The position numbers were made by a program, and so were the translations under genes. DNA of 64,000 bases from Spirogloea muscicola (taxonomy: Eukaryota > Streptophyta > Zygnematophyceae > Spirogloeales > Spirogloeaceae), in contig WELB01000067.1 of NCBI GenBank assembly GCA_009602725.1, positions 600,048 to 664,047 of the forward strand, read 5' to 3'. The notes under the pieces were generated by a model. It did not search any database. It saw only the letters and a list, made by a program, of their open reading frames with translations, and was not told the DNA's origin. Shown one piece after another: positions 1 through 12,880 of the stretch; the stretch's first letter is position 1, and the number at the start of each line of letters is the position of its first letter.

Positions 1-108
1 CTGCAGAGCTTTCAGACATGCTGGGACTTGTCTGCTACTCAAGTCTGAGGCCTGGTATGCAGACAGCAACTTGTTCATGTCCTGCTTTCTTTTGTTATTT
101 TGCTGCAG

Positions 109-404
109 ATACTAGACGCCTGTATTGCTGGGGATGGAACAAATATGGACAGGTACGATGCCAACCTCATTGAAGAGCACATGGTTAAGCTTGTGCAGCT
201 TGTTGGTGCTCTATAGAACCTTCACGGCTTGACGCACAGGCTCCCCTTGCACACCTGCAGTTGGGTACTGGCTCGACAAACGACTGTGATCGCCCCACCG
301 AAGTATTCCTGCCGCTGCGCAGCGGGGAAGCTGTGCAAGCAGTCGCGTGCGGCTGGTGGCACACGCTCGCTGTTGTGGATGGGGCTTCTCACTGCCTAAT
401 GTAG
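109..404 (+). CDS. RCC1-repeat protein, 3' end (partial)
   Basis: Two exons are visible, 109-152 and 261-404 (stop TAG at 402), joined by a GT-AG intron. The first ends in LYCWGWNKYGQ and the second starts LGTGSTNDCDRP; together they make the WGxNxxGQLG signature of an RCC1 beta-propeller blade. The next blade motif is VACGWWHTLAVV, shortly before the stop. RCC1-repeat proteins are seven-bladed propellers and include RCC1 (Ran exchange factor), UVR8 and many proteins of unknown role. Only the last blade or so is inside the window, so the subtype cannot be told. The coding part before position 109 was not resolved; 1-108 is probably mostly intron. Confidence 0.8.
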
Positions 405-968
405 CTGTGGCCTCTTAAGGGATCTCTCAACTGGCACAAATGACGGTGCTTGCAGTAGCCAGACTTGGAGAGTGCGCCGGTTTTCAAGGGGCTGAGCTAA
501 GTCGCCTGCAGTTGCGTGCACGATGCAGCTCCTGCTGCGGGCAGGAAGCAAAGCATGCAAGGCATGCTTGTTGCTTCTGCTACAAACTGTGTGTCAAGAT
601 TCAAAATCCGCCAAGTGGGATGGCCAGCAGCGCTGGAGCGAGGAAGAATGCGCTGCTATCGGCAGTGACAGGAGGAGGGTTTAGGAGGAGGGCTTGGCGG
701 CGGCGGCGGCGGCAGCGGCGCGGGGCAATGGGCCCCGCCGTCGCGGCCGCCCGCGAGCCTCCGCCGCGCCGGCGGCGGCTGCGCGGGTCGACCCCGAGGG
801 TATCGCCAGGGGGTCCGCGCCTCGCCCCGTACAGCGCTCCTCGCCGTGCCAGGCCCCCGGCCTTCTAAGGCCGCTCTGCCCTCTTGCTGCGGCCGCTGGT
901 ACTGCTCGTCGTTGCCACCTACTTGCTGAAGGCGTCCGCCGGGGGCCGGAGGGAGCCGCAGGTACCAG
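405..968. other. intergenic region with GC-rich stretch before Dicer
   Basis: No gene could be supported. The first part is probably the 3' UTR of the RCC1 gene. From about 690 to 870 the sequence is very GC-rich and gives long open frames on both strands with Arg/Pro/Ala-rich, low-complexity translations. This is typical of GC-rich DNA and not evidence of a gene. A first, non-homologous exon of Dicer could lie here, because the residues just before Met 969 (RRYQ) already fit the conserved start of the Dicer helicase domain. Confidence 0.5.
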
Positions 969-3900
969 ATGGAGATCCTGGCGCTGGCCAAGGAGCAGAA
1001 TACCATCGCGTACTTGGAGACGGGCTGCGGCAAGACGCTCATCGCGGTGCTGCTCCTGCGCTCCCGCGCGCACGCGCTGCGCCGGCAGGGCCACAAGAAG
1101 CTGGCCGTCTTCATCGTCCCCAAAGTCTGCCTGGTCACCCAGGTTGGCTCGCCGCCCGAGCTCCGCTCGCGGCTCGTATTCATCCTTCCTCGGCAACTGC
1201 ATCGCAGTCTGTATGAATGCGGCTGCTGATATCAAAAGAGCGGCTGTAAAAGCCAGCCAGGTGCATAGAGAGGGTTTAGGGTTTAGGGAGGCTGAGGGAG
1301 GCTAGCATTCGCCACCTGGAGCTCTGCCGTAATGCAGACCTTGTCAGCATCGCAATAGCGACTGAGAATTTGAGGGTGTTTGGCTCTTCCCACATGGAGC
1401 TCTTGCCGTAGTGCTGAATTCTGTAAGCACTGCAAAGCATCGACGATCAGTCGTGAGATATTGCTGGGCCCTCTTGAAGAACCCCTGGCCCTCGGCTTTG
1501 GAGAAGAGAGCTTGTCCGCAGGACACTCACACTTTGACTTGCATGTGGTGCAGCAAGCAGATGTTATTGGGATGCACACGGACTTCGTCATCGGCCGCTA
1601 CTTTGGTGCCATGGGAATTGACTGTTGGGACCGTGCCATGTGGCTGAACGAGTTCCAGGAGAAAGAGGTGCACAGATCTTTTTGAGCCCCTCTGTGCTAG
1701 TTTCTGAGATTATTGTATCGCAAGGACCTGTTAGCATTCTGCCGCTCGCAGACTTGTGAGCTTGGAGGTGCGCCAACAAGTGCCATTGCAGGAGACCTAA
1801 GTCTGCCAATTGTCCTTTATGGATGCACTGTCACTTGATCACAGCCAACACTGGGCTTCACATTTCAGATGTGCAGGGTTCTCTTATTTATACAAGCTTC
1901 TGTCCAAATGCTGCAGGTCCTTGTATTAACGGCGCAGATCCTCCTGAACGTCCTGGAGGCTGGCTTCCTCAAGATGCAGACGATTGACCTTCTCATCATT
2001 GACGAGTGCCACCATGCGCAGAAGAAGCATCCGTATGCCTCTATTATGCAGGTAAGTACCATGTCAGTCAGAGTGTCCAACTGACACTCTGACTGCAGTT
2101 GTTGCAGCCTGTCCTTGGGCTGTCCGCTCTACACTGCTTGTGCTGGCCTCTGTTATGCAGCCTGAGGTTGCCTCTGGGCTGTCAATAGCATCACCATGAA
2201 GAAGTACAGAGCAAATGCATGTGAAAGGCGCCTGCCTTCAGGCTTCTTGACAAGGGTCAGCCTTAGGGTTGCATCGTACCCAGGGCTCGCTCCATGGTGC
2301 ACTTGTGAAGTCTCCACTATTCTGTATTCCATGCACAGATATTTTATCACCCACTGAAGCAGCAAGGCGGTTCCTGTCCAATAGTTTTTGGCATGACAGC
2401 GTCCCCAGTGGTCCAAAAGGGTATGTTGAGAGACTGCTCAACAAGTCACCAGTCAGTGAGCACTTTATGATTGGTTTCTATCTCAGCTTGATGCCTTCTT
2501 AGCTTATCTGAGGGTCACTCTGTAGCTCTTACTTCCTGAAATCTTGGATACCACAAGGTGTGAAGACTGCGAGAGACTGCGCCAAGCAGCTCTTTGAGTT
2601 GGAGGCGCTGCTTGATGCCCAGGTTTGTTTGCAGAATTGTGCTGCTTTACTGCACCTCGTGCATGCTCAATGCAGCAGCAAGTGCTAGTGTGCACCTCCT
2701 CTCGGAGGAAGGCTCACCGCAGATGTGGTACTGTCTTCCCTGAATCTGGACTCAGCAATCAAGGCATTACTGTGCGAATTGCAGGTCCAGCGACCCCGTG
2801 ACAAGCAGGAGATTGACTTATATGTCGCAAGGCCAAACCAGAAGATCTACTACTTCGAGCCACCAACACCAGACAAGTACAAGCACCTCGAAGAGCTCCT
2901 CGACCAGCAACGTGTACGGTGCCTGGCAAAGATTTTGGAGAACTGCAATAAGCTTCTGCAGGTGACTTCTTGCAATTGAGCCAGCACAAGGGTGGACGTT
3001 GCTTCGAGTTGACCTGGATGTGAGAGTATGAATGCTTCAGGCCACGGTGATGACCCTGTCTTGTTGCCGGTTCTTCTGCTGCTGCAGCAAAGTAGTGAAA
3101 GTGAGGCAGACAGCTGGATAGAGGAGGAAGTCAATGTGATGTGCAAGCATCTGAGCAGGCGCATCAACCTTCTGCACAGCCAGCTCATCTTCTGCCTTGA
3201 AGAGCTCGGCCTTTGGTGTGCTGTGGAGGTACGCCAAGTAGTCCCGCTGTCCGCCTGGCCTTGGCTATCACTTATCTTAGTCGTGAGCATCTATCCTGAG
3301 GGCAGTCTCGACTGCTGTGTGTCCAGGCTTGTTCTGCATTGAGCAGGGAAAGCAGAGGGGAAGTCGATGCTTACAAGCACCACCTTGTCCGCCGGCACCA
3401 TGACCAACTGGTCATCCTGAGGGCAGACTACCTCAAGGGTGCCGCCAAACTGCTGTCTGGCACACTACCTGCTGGTGTGGACCGTCACCTGAGCTGCCCC
3501 TACTGTGTCCTATAAACAGTCTGGAATCTTTTTGACATGGGGTACCTTTTGATGTTTGGCGGATAGCAGGCAAACGGAAGATGTTCACGAACAAGGCGCA
3601 AGCATTTCAGGAAGAGGTCGAATCGGGTACCATCTCGTCAAAAGTGAAAGCGCTCATCCAGTATCTCTCCAGCTGCAGGTTGTCTTCTTGGCCACTGCCG
3701 AGCCCTTCTTCTGCAATCAGGAAGTCTTGCAATCTTCTGACACCTACTCTGTGGAGCAATGTGGTGGTTGTCATTCACTCACCTCGGATAGTGCTGTCAT
3801 TGGAGCATGTTGCACACCAGCAGTTGGCTCTTGTGGCTGGTGGACAGCCTTGTCAAGAGGACACCCGAAGCTGGGGACATGTCAGACCTTGACAAGGCTG

Positions 3901-6900
3901 TCTACCAGCCACAGCAGCGAATTGGAGGTGCATACACCTGCTGGAGGTCGTTATCCAATCTGAGTGACAGTGATGGCTCTGGACGACAGCTAGCAGAAAC
4001 ATTAGCCGTCGCGCCCTGAACTTTGAAGCACTTCCCAGGGTGTCTTTGTCATTGACAGCTGATGTCAGTCGAGTACAGATACTTTCTCCGAAGCTCAGCA
4101 TTGGCATAGCCATTGGGAGCCGCGGTAATGGCGCCAAGCCATTCAGTGTCTGGAGAAGCCAACCGCCCCGCTTCTACAGCAGTTGCCTCCAATTACTCTT
4201 GCTCAAAGGGTCCTGCAAGTTGCCCTATCATGCAGACAAGCAGTCCCACTAGTGACTGGGCGCTGTGGTCAAGCTGCAGCTGCTAGGCTGCAATTCATAT
4301 TAGGCAACTCTAACATACTTGACTGGAGTATGATGTCATTGTTAGCAGCACTATTCCTGCTTGTATCAGTGTCATGGAAGATTGTAGAGGTGGCTCTTCT
4401 TTATTGTTGGCTGCTGCATCTAACAAAACAATGACAGTTCTGCTCAAGGATGGTGCTTTTGGCAGGACTGAGTTTGCAATGTGCTGCATTGTGTTTGTGG
4501 AGAGACTAGTGGTCGCTGAGGTCCTGTCAAAGCTCTTGAGCCGGATTGAGTGCTTGGCCTTCCTCCGCTGCACCTACATCACGGGGCAGTCGGCCATGAG
4601 TCAAAAGCACCAGCAGAGGGCCATTGACGGCTTTCGGAAGGGCGAGGTGGGTTTGTTCCGCACGACACGTACCGGGACCTATAAGCTCCTCCCTGCATTA
4701 ACATGTATTGTCAAGCTGCCTAATTCACCGTTGTTGTAGTGAGAGCAAACAGCTTGTAGGTCCGCCGAGCAGATTGTAGAGCGCATATCTTTCTAAGCTG
4801 CACCATGTGCACGTGCAGGAGGCAACAAGGGGATATGCTGTCCTTGCTCTGAAAGAGTAGTTGTGGTGGTTGTGTAGAGTAGGGCTTGATATGACAGCAA
4901 TTACACGCTCTCGTTGCGCAGATTGATCTGCTAGTGTCCACGGACGTGTCAGAGGAGGGCGTCGACATTGCCGCCTGTCAAGCTGTTGTGCGCTTTGACC
5001 TCCCAAAGACAGTACGGGGCCAGATCCAGAGCAGGGGACGGGCTCGTCGCCCCGGCTCTGACTACATTATACTCCTGGCCAGGTGAGGTGGGCTGCTTGG
5101 CGTTCACTGGCCTGCTGAGCTGAGGTCAATAAGTCCTCTTCTCTCTTTGCAGGATGCTAAGCGTGTGAAAATGACTGCAAGTGTTGCTCTTGTATTGAAG
5201 GGAATTGATTATCGTCATCTAGTACCAGTCGTCTATATGATCGTCTTCGTGCTGCCTGTAGAATATAAGCAGTCACCAGCTTTGTTTACCCGAATAGCTT
5301 GCTTCATTACTGTCAACACATGTCGCACTTCGTGTACCTGCATTTCTGTCACCTCAAGTACTACCTCTCAGGAGCCCAGCTTGAGCCCTAGAAGGATATT
5401 TTTAGCACCCGGTTTGGTGATAGTAGCTTCCTGACTTGCAGTGGAGCTGCGCAAGACCTGGAACATCTGAGGCTACTGCAGCAGAGCGAGGAGACAATGC
5501 GAACGGAAGCCCTCGACAGAACAAAGGGCTCAGATGAGTCAAGTGATCCTAGCACAGAGGATGGATTTGAGGAGTACCGTGTGGAAAGCACAGGCGCCCT
5601 TCTCACGACCCGAACTGCTGTCTCCAGGCTTCATCTGTACTGTGACAAGCTAGCGCATGACAAGTAAGCAGTGGCGATGAGGATGTGTATCAGCACAGTG
5701 TTGCTGTAATATTCGCATCAACTTGGTTGCACATGTGTTGCAGACGTTTTGCACTCCTATTACATGGTAGAACAGCTGTCAGAGAGCTTCTAGCTCTGAA
5801 ACGCGCAGGTACTACGTGTCAAGGCCACATTTCAAGCTGGAAGAGGTGGGGGACATGCATGTGTGCACTGTGAGGCTCCCAATGAACTCGCCCTTCCCTA
5901 TGCTGAGGGGCCAGCAGCGATTGTGCAAGGAGACGGCCAAGCAGTCAGTCTGCCTTGAGGCTTGCAAGCGCCTCCACCAACTGGGGGCCTTGTCCGACCA
6001 CCTTGTCCCAGTGCTAGACACCATGGAAGATGGAGAGGAAGGGCACAGCGTTGGTAGCACCAAGAAGAAGACAAAGACAAGCGGTGCTTTGATCAACTAT
6101 ATATGATCACCCCTGTGCTCCAATTATCCAGCTTTGCATGACGTATGTAGTAGTTTGTCCAAGTTACTTGGCTGGTTACACGTCGATGTGATCTTGGCTC
6201 CTTGCTTGTGCAGGAGTGTCCAGGCGACAAACAATCATAGCGCCCTGTGCTATTCCTTGGGCACTTCGTAAAAACGACAGAATTGACATGGCAATCACTC
6301 AACAAGCTAGCAACACGCTCATGTATGCATACTCGTTGGACTTCAAGCGACTTCAAGGTCGTCGTGATGAGCTGCACGACAAATGGCAAGGGCTTGTGCT
6401 ACTCACCGTGAATGTCCTGCAAGAGGTTGGGGATAGAATGGACCTTGAGCTCTGCTTCCATGGAAGAAGAAGAGCTCAAGCAACCTTAGCAGTATGCGGA
6501 ACTGTGCAATTGTCAGCGACAGAGGTTGGTCTCACCAGATGGAAGATCAGCCTTTGTCTTTGTTGTGCAACTGGCTCAATGATTAGGCTCTCTATTCCAA
6601 CAAGGAATGTGACGGTATCGATTGGCCAATTGATTGTTTCTCTTGAACTGTGCAGCTGCGCGAGGCAATGGAGTTTCATGGCAAAGTTTTTGGATACCTC
6701 TTGAGCAAATCACAGGATGGCAGGATCAACGGATTCGGGGCAGCTGCAACGGCAGCCTTATTACAGGGGCCTGATATGGAAGCTTGGAAGCTGCCAAGGT
6801 TTTACTTGATCTTACCGGCACAGCTTCGAGTGAACAGCAAGCCTGCTGCTGTTGACTGGGAGAACCTGAGACGAGTCCTTGCATGGGCACAGCAAAGAAA

Positions 6901-9900
6901 AGCGCAACAGCGGACGGAGTGGATGCCCCTGAAACACGATGCCTCTCCATGTCCACAGGCGTCTGACACAGCTTCTGTGGTTGCTCCTGATAGTACAGCC
7001 TTGATAATGGCGGGAGGTCAAGTGGTTTCCAAGGACAGCCTGACAGATATGTCAGTAGTGTCCTTGCATACCGGCCTGCACTACCATGTGCTTGGCGTTC
7101 AGGAGCGTACATGTGCAGATAGCCCCTTTCCAAACGACGACATTAAGGGCGACAAGGAGGTCAAGAAGAGCTACACGAGCTTCACACATTATTTCCTGGA
7201 GAAGTGAGCAGCTTTTCTCCTCCTCTTGTGCACAGCGCGGCACTCAGCCATTGCATGCTGCTGTGTGACAACTTCAAATGAGCAATTACCTTGTCAAATA
7301 AATCTTGACCAACAATTGGACGGCAGGTACAACATACCTTTACATCATCCAAAGCAGGCCCTGTTGAGGGTCTGCTTATTTCGCAAGATCAACAACAACC
7401 TCCTGTCTCCAAGCATATTGAAAGCAGGTATCAAAACAGACACAATTCGTCTGCAAGATGCGGGTGACTGTGCTGGAACAGCGGGAATGAGATTGAGTTT
7501 ACGGTGTGGGGCGGAGTAACGTGCTTTAAGGGTTTTGACTGTGGTCAACTATTGACAGATTTTATGATTGCAGAAGACAAGGTCATGGTCTCGCTGCATG
7601 ATTGCTCTTGAGCCTACTTCATTGAAGGCCTCCTTATCACTTAGTTACCTATTTACATGGCCACCTACTTGCCTATCCGTTGAATCTTCTTTAGGGCCGG
7701 GTAACGATGCAAGCCTGCATGGTTGCCAGCTTCTGCCTCCAGAGCTTTGCGAACCCACTGGCCTCTCGGCATGCTTGATCAGAGCGGCTCAATTTGTGCC
7801 ATCGGTCATGAATCGAGTCGAAGGGCTTCTGGTAGCTGGTGATCTGCTGGCCAGAATAAGAGGCGAGCTAGAAGCACGGGCCATTTCTACGGACGGGCTC
7901 AATATCTCCGTGAATAGGGTACGCACTGGCGTTCCCCTCTCTGCAAATGTTAACGTCCTCCATGTGCTGGAAACTTAGGCGCTTACTGTGAATGCTCGTC
8001 TACTGCAGGTTCTGGAGGCACTGACAACTGGCAAGTGCCAAGAGGTCTTTTCTTTGGAAAGGCTTGAGCTGATGGGCGACGCTTTTCTCAAGTATTCAGT
8101 GAGCCTGGCCCTTTTTACCAAGCATACCTTGTGGCAAGAAGGGCAGCTATCCAAGAGGCGGACAGCTCAGATCTGCAACAGCAACCTTTGCCGGCTTGCA
8201 CTCCTGAAGAAATTGGAGGTAAGCAGTGTCCTCCACAGTTGGCCTCACACTGCTCTCTTTGTCACAGCAGCTCGGATGTGCCTGCCTTTGCACAGGGTCA
8301 GAAGATATATCTGCATTTCGGTATATAACAAGATTTCAAGGTTTACAACATCAATACAACTCAAGCAGCACCTCAGTTAGGCATCCTGGGTACGTGGAGC
8401 CAACAGGAGGGTTCAAGCCAAAATGTGGTGTATCTGCTGTTGTGTATGTGAAGTGATTGTGAATGTGCAGCATCTTCCTTCAAGTGTGTCGAGGTCAACA
8501 CCTGATAAGGTCTCAGCAAAGGTCTTTGCCTCGCTGTGTGGGGCCCGCGACCACTAAGAAGTACTCCCCTTTCATAGAGGCCTAACAAGGAGGAGGTATT
8601 GAGGGTATCCAAGCTTGAAACAGAACGGTTGGAGGATCAACACATACTCAAAGCACCCGAATCTGTGGAGGTTCTGCCCAATGAGTTGCTTCAACCCGCA
8701 ATACTTGGAAGTGAGCAGGATGTTGAGGAGGCAGCTCAGAAGCAGGGACAAGAAAATGCAGGAGAACATGGCGCCTTGCTCGTTGCTGAAAAGGTTATGC
8801 AGGAAAACGAGTTGCCCTTTGGAAAGTGTGACCTTGGTTGTAGGCCTATCACAGAAAAGGCCATCGCGGATTCGGTCGAGGCACTACTGGCAGCCTTCCT
8901 CGTGGAGGGTGGCATGGGCGCAGCCCTGAAATTCTTGACCTGGCTGGGCATGGATGACGAGCTGTGCGAGCTTAATGAGTTGACTGGCAAGCTGGCCAGG
9001 GAGGCAGAGGCACTTGATGAGCGGCTTGACCCTGCTTCCTGTGATGTGGACCTCAGCCGGCTGGAAGCCGACCTGGGCTACACGTTCACCAGAAAGACGC
9101 TTCTTCTGGAGGCGCTCACACATGCCTCGCACTTTGACCTCAACAGAGAGAGCCAGTCTTATCAGGTCAACAGCTGATGCAGCAAGAGCAAATAGATGGA
9201 CATAGTCACGTACAACCTAGGGGTAGCCAATGTAGTCATGCTTCGAAGGTTGTTGCTGCAGTTGAGATATCTCTTGGACATGAACATGGCAATTGGTTAT
9301 GCATCACTTGAACTCACTCGATGTTTTGTACTGTTGGCACTCGATGTATCACAGAGGCTGGAGTTTTTGGGTGACGCTCTTCTGGACTACATGATCACGG
9401 ACAAGTTGTTTGTCCTGCACGCCAATGCAGATCCTGGCATGCTCACAGACCTGAGATCTGAGTCTGTGAACAATGAGCACTTTGCTGTGATTGCATGCAA
9501 GGCCCCCCTGGAGCTTCACAAGCGACTGCGGCACAGGTCGGCATCGTTGCTGAGGCAGATCACCATTTTCATACAGTCGCTGCAGACAGGGGAAGACATT
9601 GACCAGTTTGGGTGTGAAGACATGGCGCCCAAGGTCAGCACTAAAGAGTTGCAATATGTCTTCCTCCTAGTTCGTCTTGACTTTGAAGTTGTCAAGCGTC
9701 ACGTTGCGAACTTTCTGTTGACACACCCTGGTATTGCGCAGCTGAGAAGGCCTGTAAACTCAGCAGGCCATCTCATGGAAGCATGTCATCGGGCTTTGCT
9801 AGGTCCTCGGCGACCTCCTGGAGAGCTTGGCTGGTGCTGTCTTTGTGGACACTGGTTATGACATGGCAGCTACGTGGAGAATCTTTGAACCCCTCATAAC

Positions 9901-11960
9901 GCCCCTGCCTACACCCGACACTGTGCAATTGCAGGCCAATCGTGCGCTTCAGGTCTGCCTTGTCTCTGCCCTTTCTCAGAGTCCCAGATCTGCCATTGGA
10001 GTGCTATTGCTTTTCATATCCATCCCAGGAAACAGAGCCACAGTTGACTCTCTGCACTATGAATGCCATACTACACTTGCATGACCATCTGGGCAGTCCC
10101 AATCGTGATCAAAGGCCGTATCTCCAGCATGACCGTGACCTTGGTACGCTGACCCTCTCATGTGCTTGATACATATTGAGGACAATGACTTCATTAGAAC
10201 AAAGCAGTCTGATGTTGCCATATGTATTAAATTGCAGGAGCTGTGCCAACGAAATGGTTTGAAATTGGAGTATGTCTTGAGGACGCGGGATGTTGAGCCC
10301 GGCGTGGATGTAGACGTGGTCATAGAAGGGACTGTGCTCACATCTGCGGGGCATGACCAGTCAAGGGCGACTGCTAGGAAGCTAGCCGCCGTGAGGGCTT
10401 TCAACATGCTCAAGGTCAGACTGACGTCTTGGTGGCTGCCAGTAGCCCTCCCTTAGTTGCTGAACACAAGCAGCTTACAGCTTGTCAGCTCGCCTTACAA
10501 ATCATGCCACACGACTTTGATGTACTTTCTTACAAACGCAATAAGGAGTTCATTGTCTGTGGTGCCTGCACAGGCTGCCTTGAGCACCAGACCTCCAGGA
10601 AGTACGAAGTCGAAGTTGTGGACTACACATGGCGACCAGCTTCAGCAGCCATTGACCACAGAGCTCACAGACAAACTGCTGCACACCGAGCCTGAGGTGG
10701 CTGGGTCAGCCATTGCTTGCTTAAGCACCAGCCCCCCTGCCCCCCAGACCAGAGACTCATCCACTGGTAGATGCCTTGCTGATCAGCTGGCCCGAATCTG
10801 CAGGCTTGTTGCTGCACGCAGCAATCTTGGTATACTTTCCAAGGAAGCAGTTGCCTCCTTGACCGTAGTCACTGCTCAGAACGGTCACCTGAAGAAAGAC
10901 TTGGCGCCGGATTGTGTTAAGGCAAAAGACAGCAGCTCTGACCAATTGGGTGCCTACCTTGGTGCTATGAGGGATCATACGAGCCAGAATGCACTCACTT
11001 CGCTGACTAAAGAGGGCACGAAACTTGACGGCACCAGTACTTGCAATCTTGATTCAAATTCTACCAGTCAGGAGGCAAGTGCAGAGTGGAATCTTCTTGC
11101 TGCAGTGTCTGAGAAGACCTTAGACCCCATCACGAGAAGAGATACTCTTCAGCAGCTCTCTACTTCCAAGACTCCAGCTCTCCAAGTCGCAGGTGATAGA
11201 AGAGCTGTTGACGATCATTTTCAGGTGCTGGAGCCTAGTCCTTGTGAAATACCTTCAGCAGGTACTCTATTCATGAGTAGTAGCATATGTATCGCGCTGT
11301 TGCCATCAATGACACATCTGAGGAAGTCATTGGTACTTGCCATGATGTGCCTTCAGCAGGATAACCACTTCTGTCTGCAGCACTGGCTGCACTTACAGGG
11401 AGTCCCTCCCCAGGCAGCATCTTCTACTTGTGCTCTCTCCAGCCATCATTGATGATTATGATGTGTCATGCTTAACATGGCAGGAATAGCTGATGAGGCA
11501 TCGTTGAAGCCGTCAAATTTACCAACAGGCCAAGCAAGAACACTCCTATACGAGGCCTGCTCAAAGAGAAAGTGGGTCATCAGTTACAAGCATGCATCGA
11601 CAGGACCACCTCACTCTCCAGTGTAAGCCGTATTGCTTCACTGGTATACCTCTCCCGTTGCTGGTGGCCTCAGATATGACTGCACTCTGACGCATTGTGT
11701 CACGAGACGTGGATGCTAAGAAAAGAATGGTTGAAGGCCATCTTGACATTAGGACATGCCGTACCAACATGCTCTGATAAGGATGCTTTTGTTGGACTGT
11801 TGCAACTTCTGCGGGGGTCTCCTCCAGTTTCAAAGCGACAGCAACCATTTGTATGGGAGAGCTTGGCACACGCTGCAGTTCCGGCGTGGCTATGCCAACC
11901 AAGAAGTTGGCCAGTGATTCTGCAGCAGTGCTACTTCTTGAACAACTTGCTCTCGACTGA
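969..11960 (+). CDS. DCL: Dicer-like endoribonuclease (complete domain set)
   Basis: Cuts long double-stranded RNA into small RNAs. About 25 exons, roughly 1,800 residues. Exons: 969-1142 (Walker A GCGKT), 1554-1667, 1917-2051 (DECH box), 2339-2420 (GMTASP), 2558-2622, 2785-2961, 3088-3228, 3327-3474, 3570-3678, 4466-4646, 4922-5082 ([10 protein letters not shown]), 5442-5663 and 5809-6083 (Dicer dimerisation domain), 6214-6524 (platform), 6656-7203 and 7327 to about 7424 (PAZ), about 7741-7918, 8009-8218 and 8578-9165 (RNase IIIa: [13 protein letters not shown], then [14 protein letters not shown]), 9355-9633 and 9803-9952 (RNase IIIb: [11 protein letters not shown], then [13 protein letters not shown]), 10238-10414 (dsRBD 1), 10574-11261 (linker), 11484-11622 and 11828-11960 (dsRBD 2, stop TGA). 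Both RNase III domains keep their acidic residues. Phases agree except around 7424-7741 and 8219-8577. The true start may be upstream of 969. Confidence 0.95.
1206..1268 (-). mobile_element. LINE A 3'-tail fragment in Dicer intron 1
   Basis: The stretch starting GAATGCGGCTGCTGATAT and running to the AGCCAGCCAGGTGCAT end is the reverse complement of the 3' tail of the long LINE at 13561-16684 (compare 16625-16670). It lies inside the first Dicer intron (1143-1553) and is only about 60 bp long, so it is a tail-only, strongly 5'-truncated insertion or a remnant. Confidence 0.65.
1272..1290 (+). repeat. interstitial telomere-type repeat TTTAGGG
   Basis: Two tandem copies of TTTAGGG directly follow the LINE tail in Dicer intron 1. 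TTTAGGG is the Arabidopsis-type telomere unit also found in many green algae. It may mark break repair or simply be a chance short match. Confidence 0.55.
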
Positions 11961-12880
11961 ACAAAACGTCTTACTCTGTAAGGTATGAATGGTGAGGTAT
12001 GAATGGTGGTGGTCTAACATCTGCTACAAACGCCATGCTACCTCATCGTATCCTATATCCGAGGCGAAGACTGGCTCGAGGACAGAAGACGGGGCAGTAA
12101 GTGTAGACCACATTCCCAGACTCAATAGCAACAGATTATTACTTGTAACTGCAAATTGCAATTCATTCAAATCCAGTACGCCACTCTTTGGAAGGAGCTT
12201 CTTCCATGAGACGACTTCCAGGATTGACACTCCTGCAATTGTAGCCACTGTAGCGAAGATAGGCTACCCTAGTCCCTCCTTCTTAGGCCACCTTCTCCAA
12301 CATTTGGGCTACCTATTACTCTGTGCCGATGAGCCTGCTCGCTTTTTGGCTCTCTGCCCTTGCTGGCCATTTCATGCCTAAACTGTGTAACTCTTGAAAA
12401 TTTATCGCAGTCAGCTGCCTTCGTGAGGGCTTCTTCGCTTCAATTATCCATCCCTTCCTTGAGTTTCTTGAGCGTAAAGAGAGACCTTGCTCCAGCCTTT
12501 GCAATCATGTTTTCGTTGATAGGCAAGGAAGCTCGGAAAGCCAAGCGCGTTTTGCTGGTGGACAGTGCATTTGAAGGGATACTGGCGGATCGTACACATC
12601 AACGTGCATACTTGAAGTTCTGCTTTGTTTGAGCTGCCGTCTGCTGGGAAGGAGTGAAAGTCGATGCGGGCGTTATCCCGAGCGAATGAAGGCCTGCGCA
12701 CTTCAGTCAACACGACTCTTACGATTAAGTTGGCGCCCGATGCCGAGCCAAGCTGCCAAGCACACATGCATGGGTGATACATCTGCAGAAATATGACTGG
12801 GCTAAGTTCGGCAGACTGTGCAACTGGTCGCCTCGTTTGCTTGCAGGGACAGTCTGTGCCTGCCGGTCGCCAAGCGCCGG
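11961..12880. other. Dicer 3' flank, no recognised gene
   Basis: A TGTAA hexamer-like poly(A) motif of the green-algal type is at 11977-11981, 17 bases after the Dicer stop. The open frames on both strands through 12880 show no domain or repeat that I recognise. Part of it may be 3' UTR. Confidence 0.4.

Noticed and set aside
694-1305. 203-codon plus-strand open frame over the GC-rich stretch and Dicer exon 1
   Set aside because: Low-complexity Ala/Arg/Pro translation, and the conserved Dicer helicase start (GCGKT) is in another frame of the same DNA.
1300-1450. Weak local duplication around CACCTGGAGCTC and CACATGGAGCTC in Dicer intron 1
   Set aside because: Similarity is short and patchy; could be chance.
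10457-11452. 331-codon open frame as a separate gene
   Set aside because: It contains the Dicer linker exon 10574-11261; splice phases on both sides connect it to the two dsRBDs, and the parts outside the exon lie in introns.
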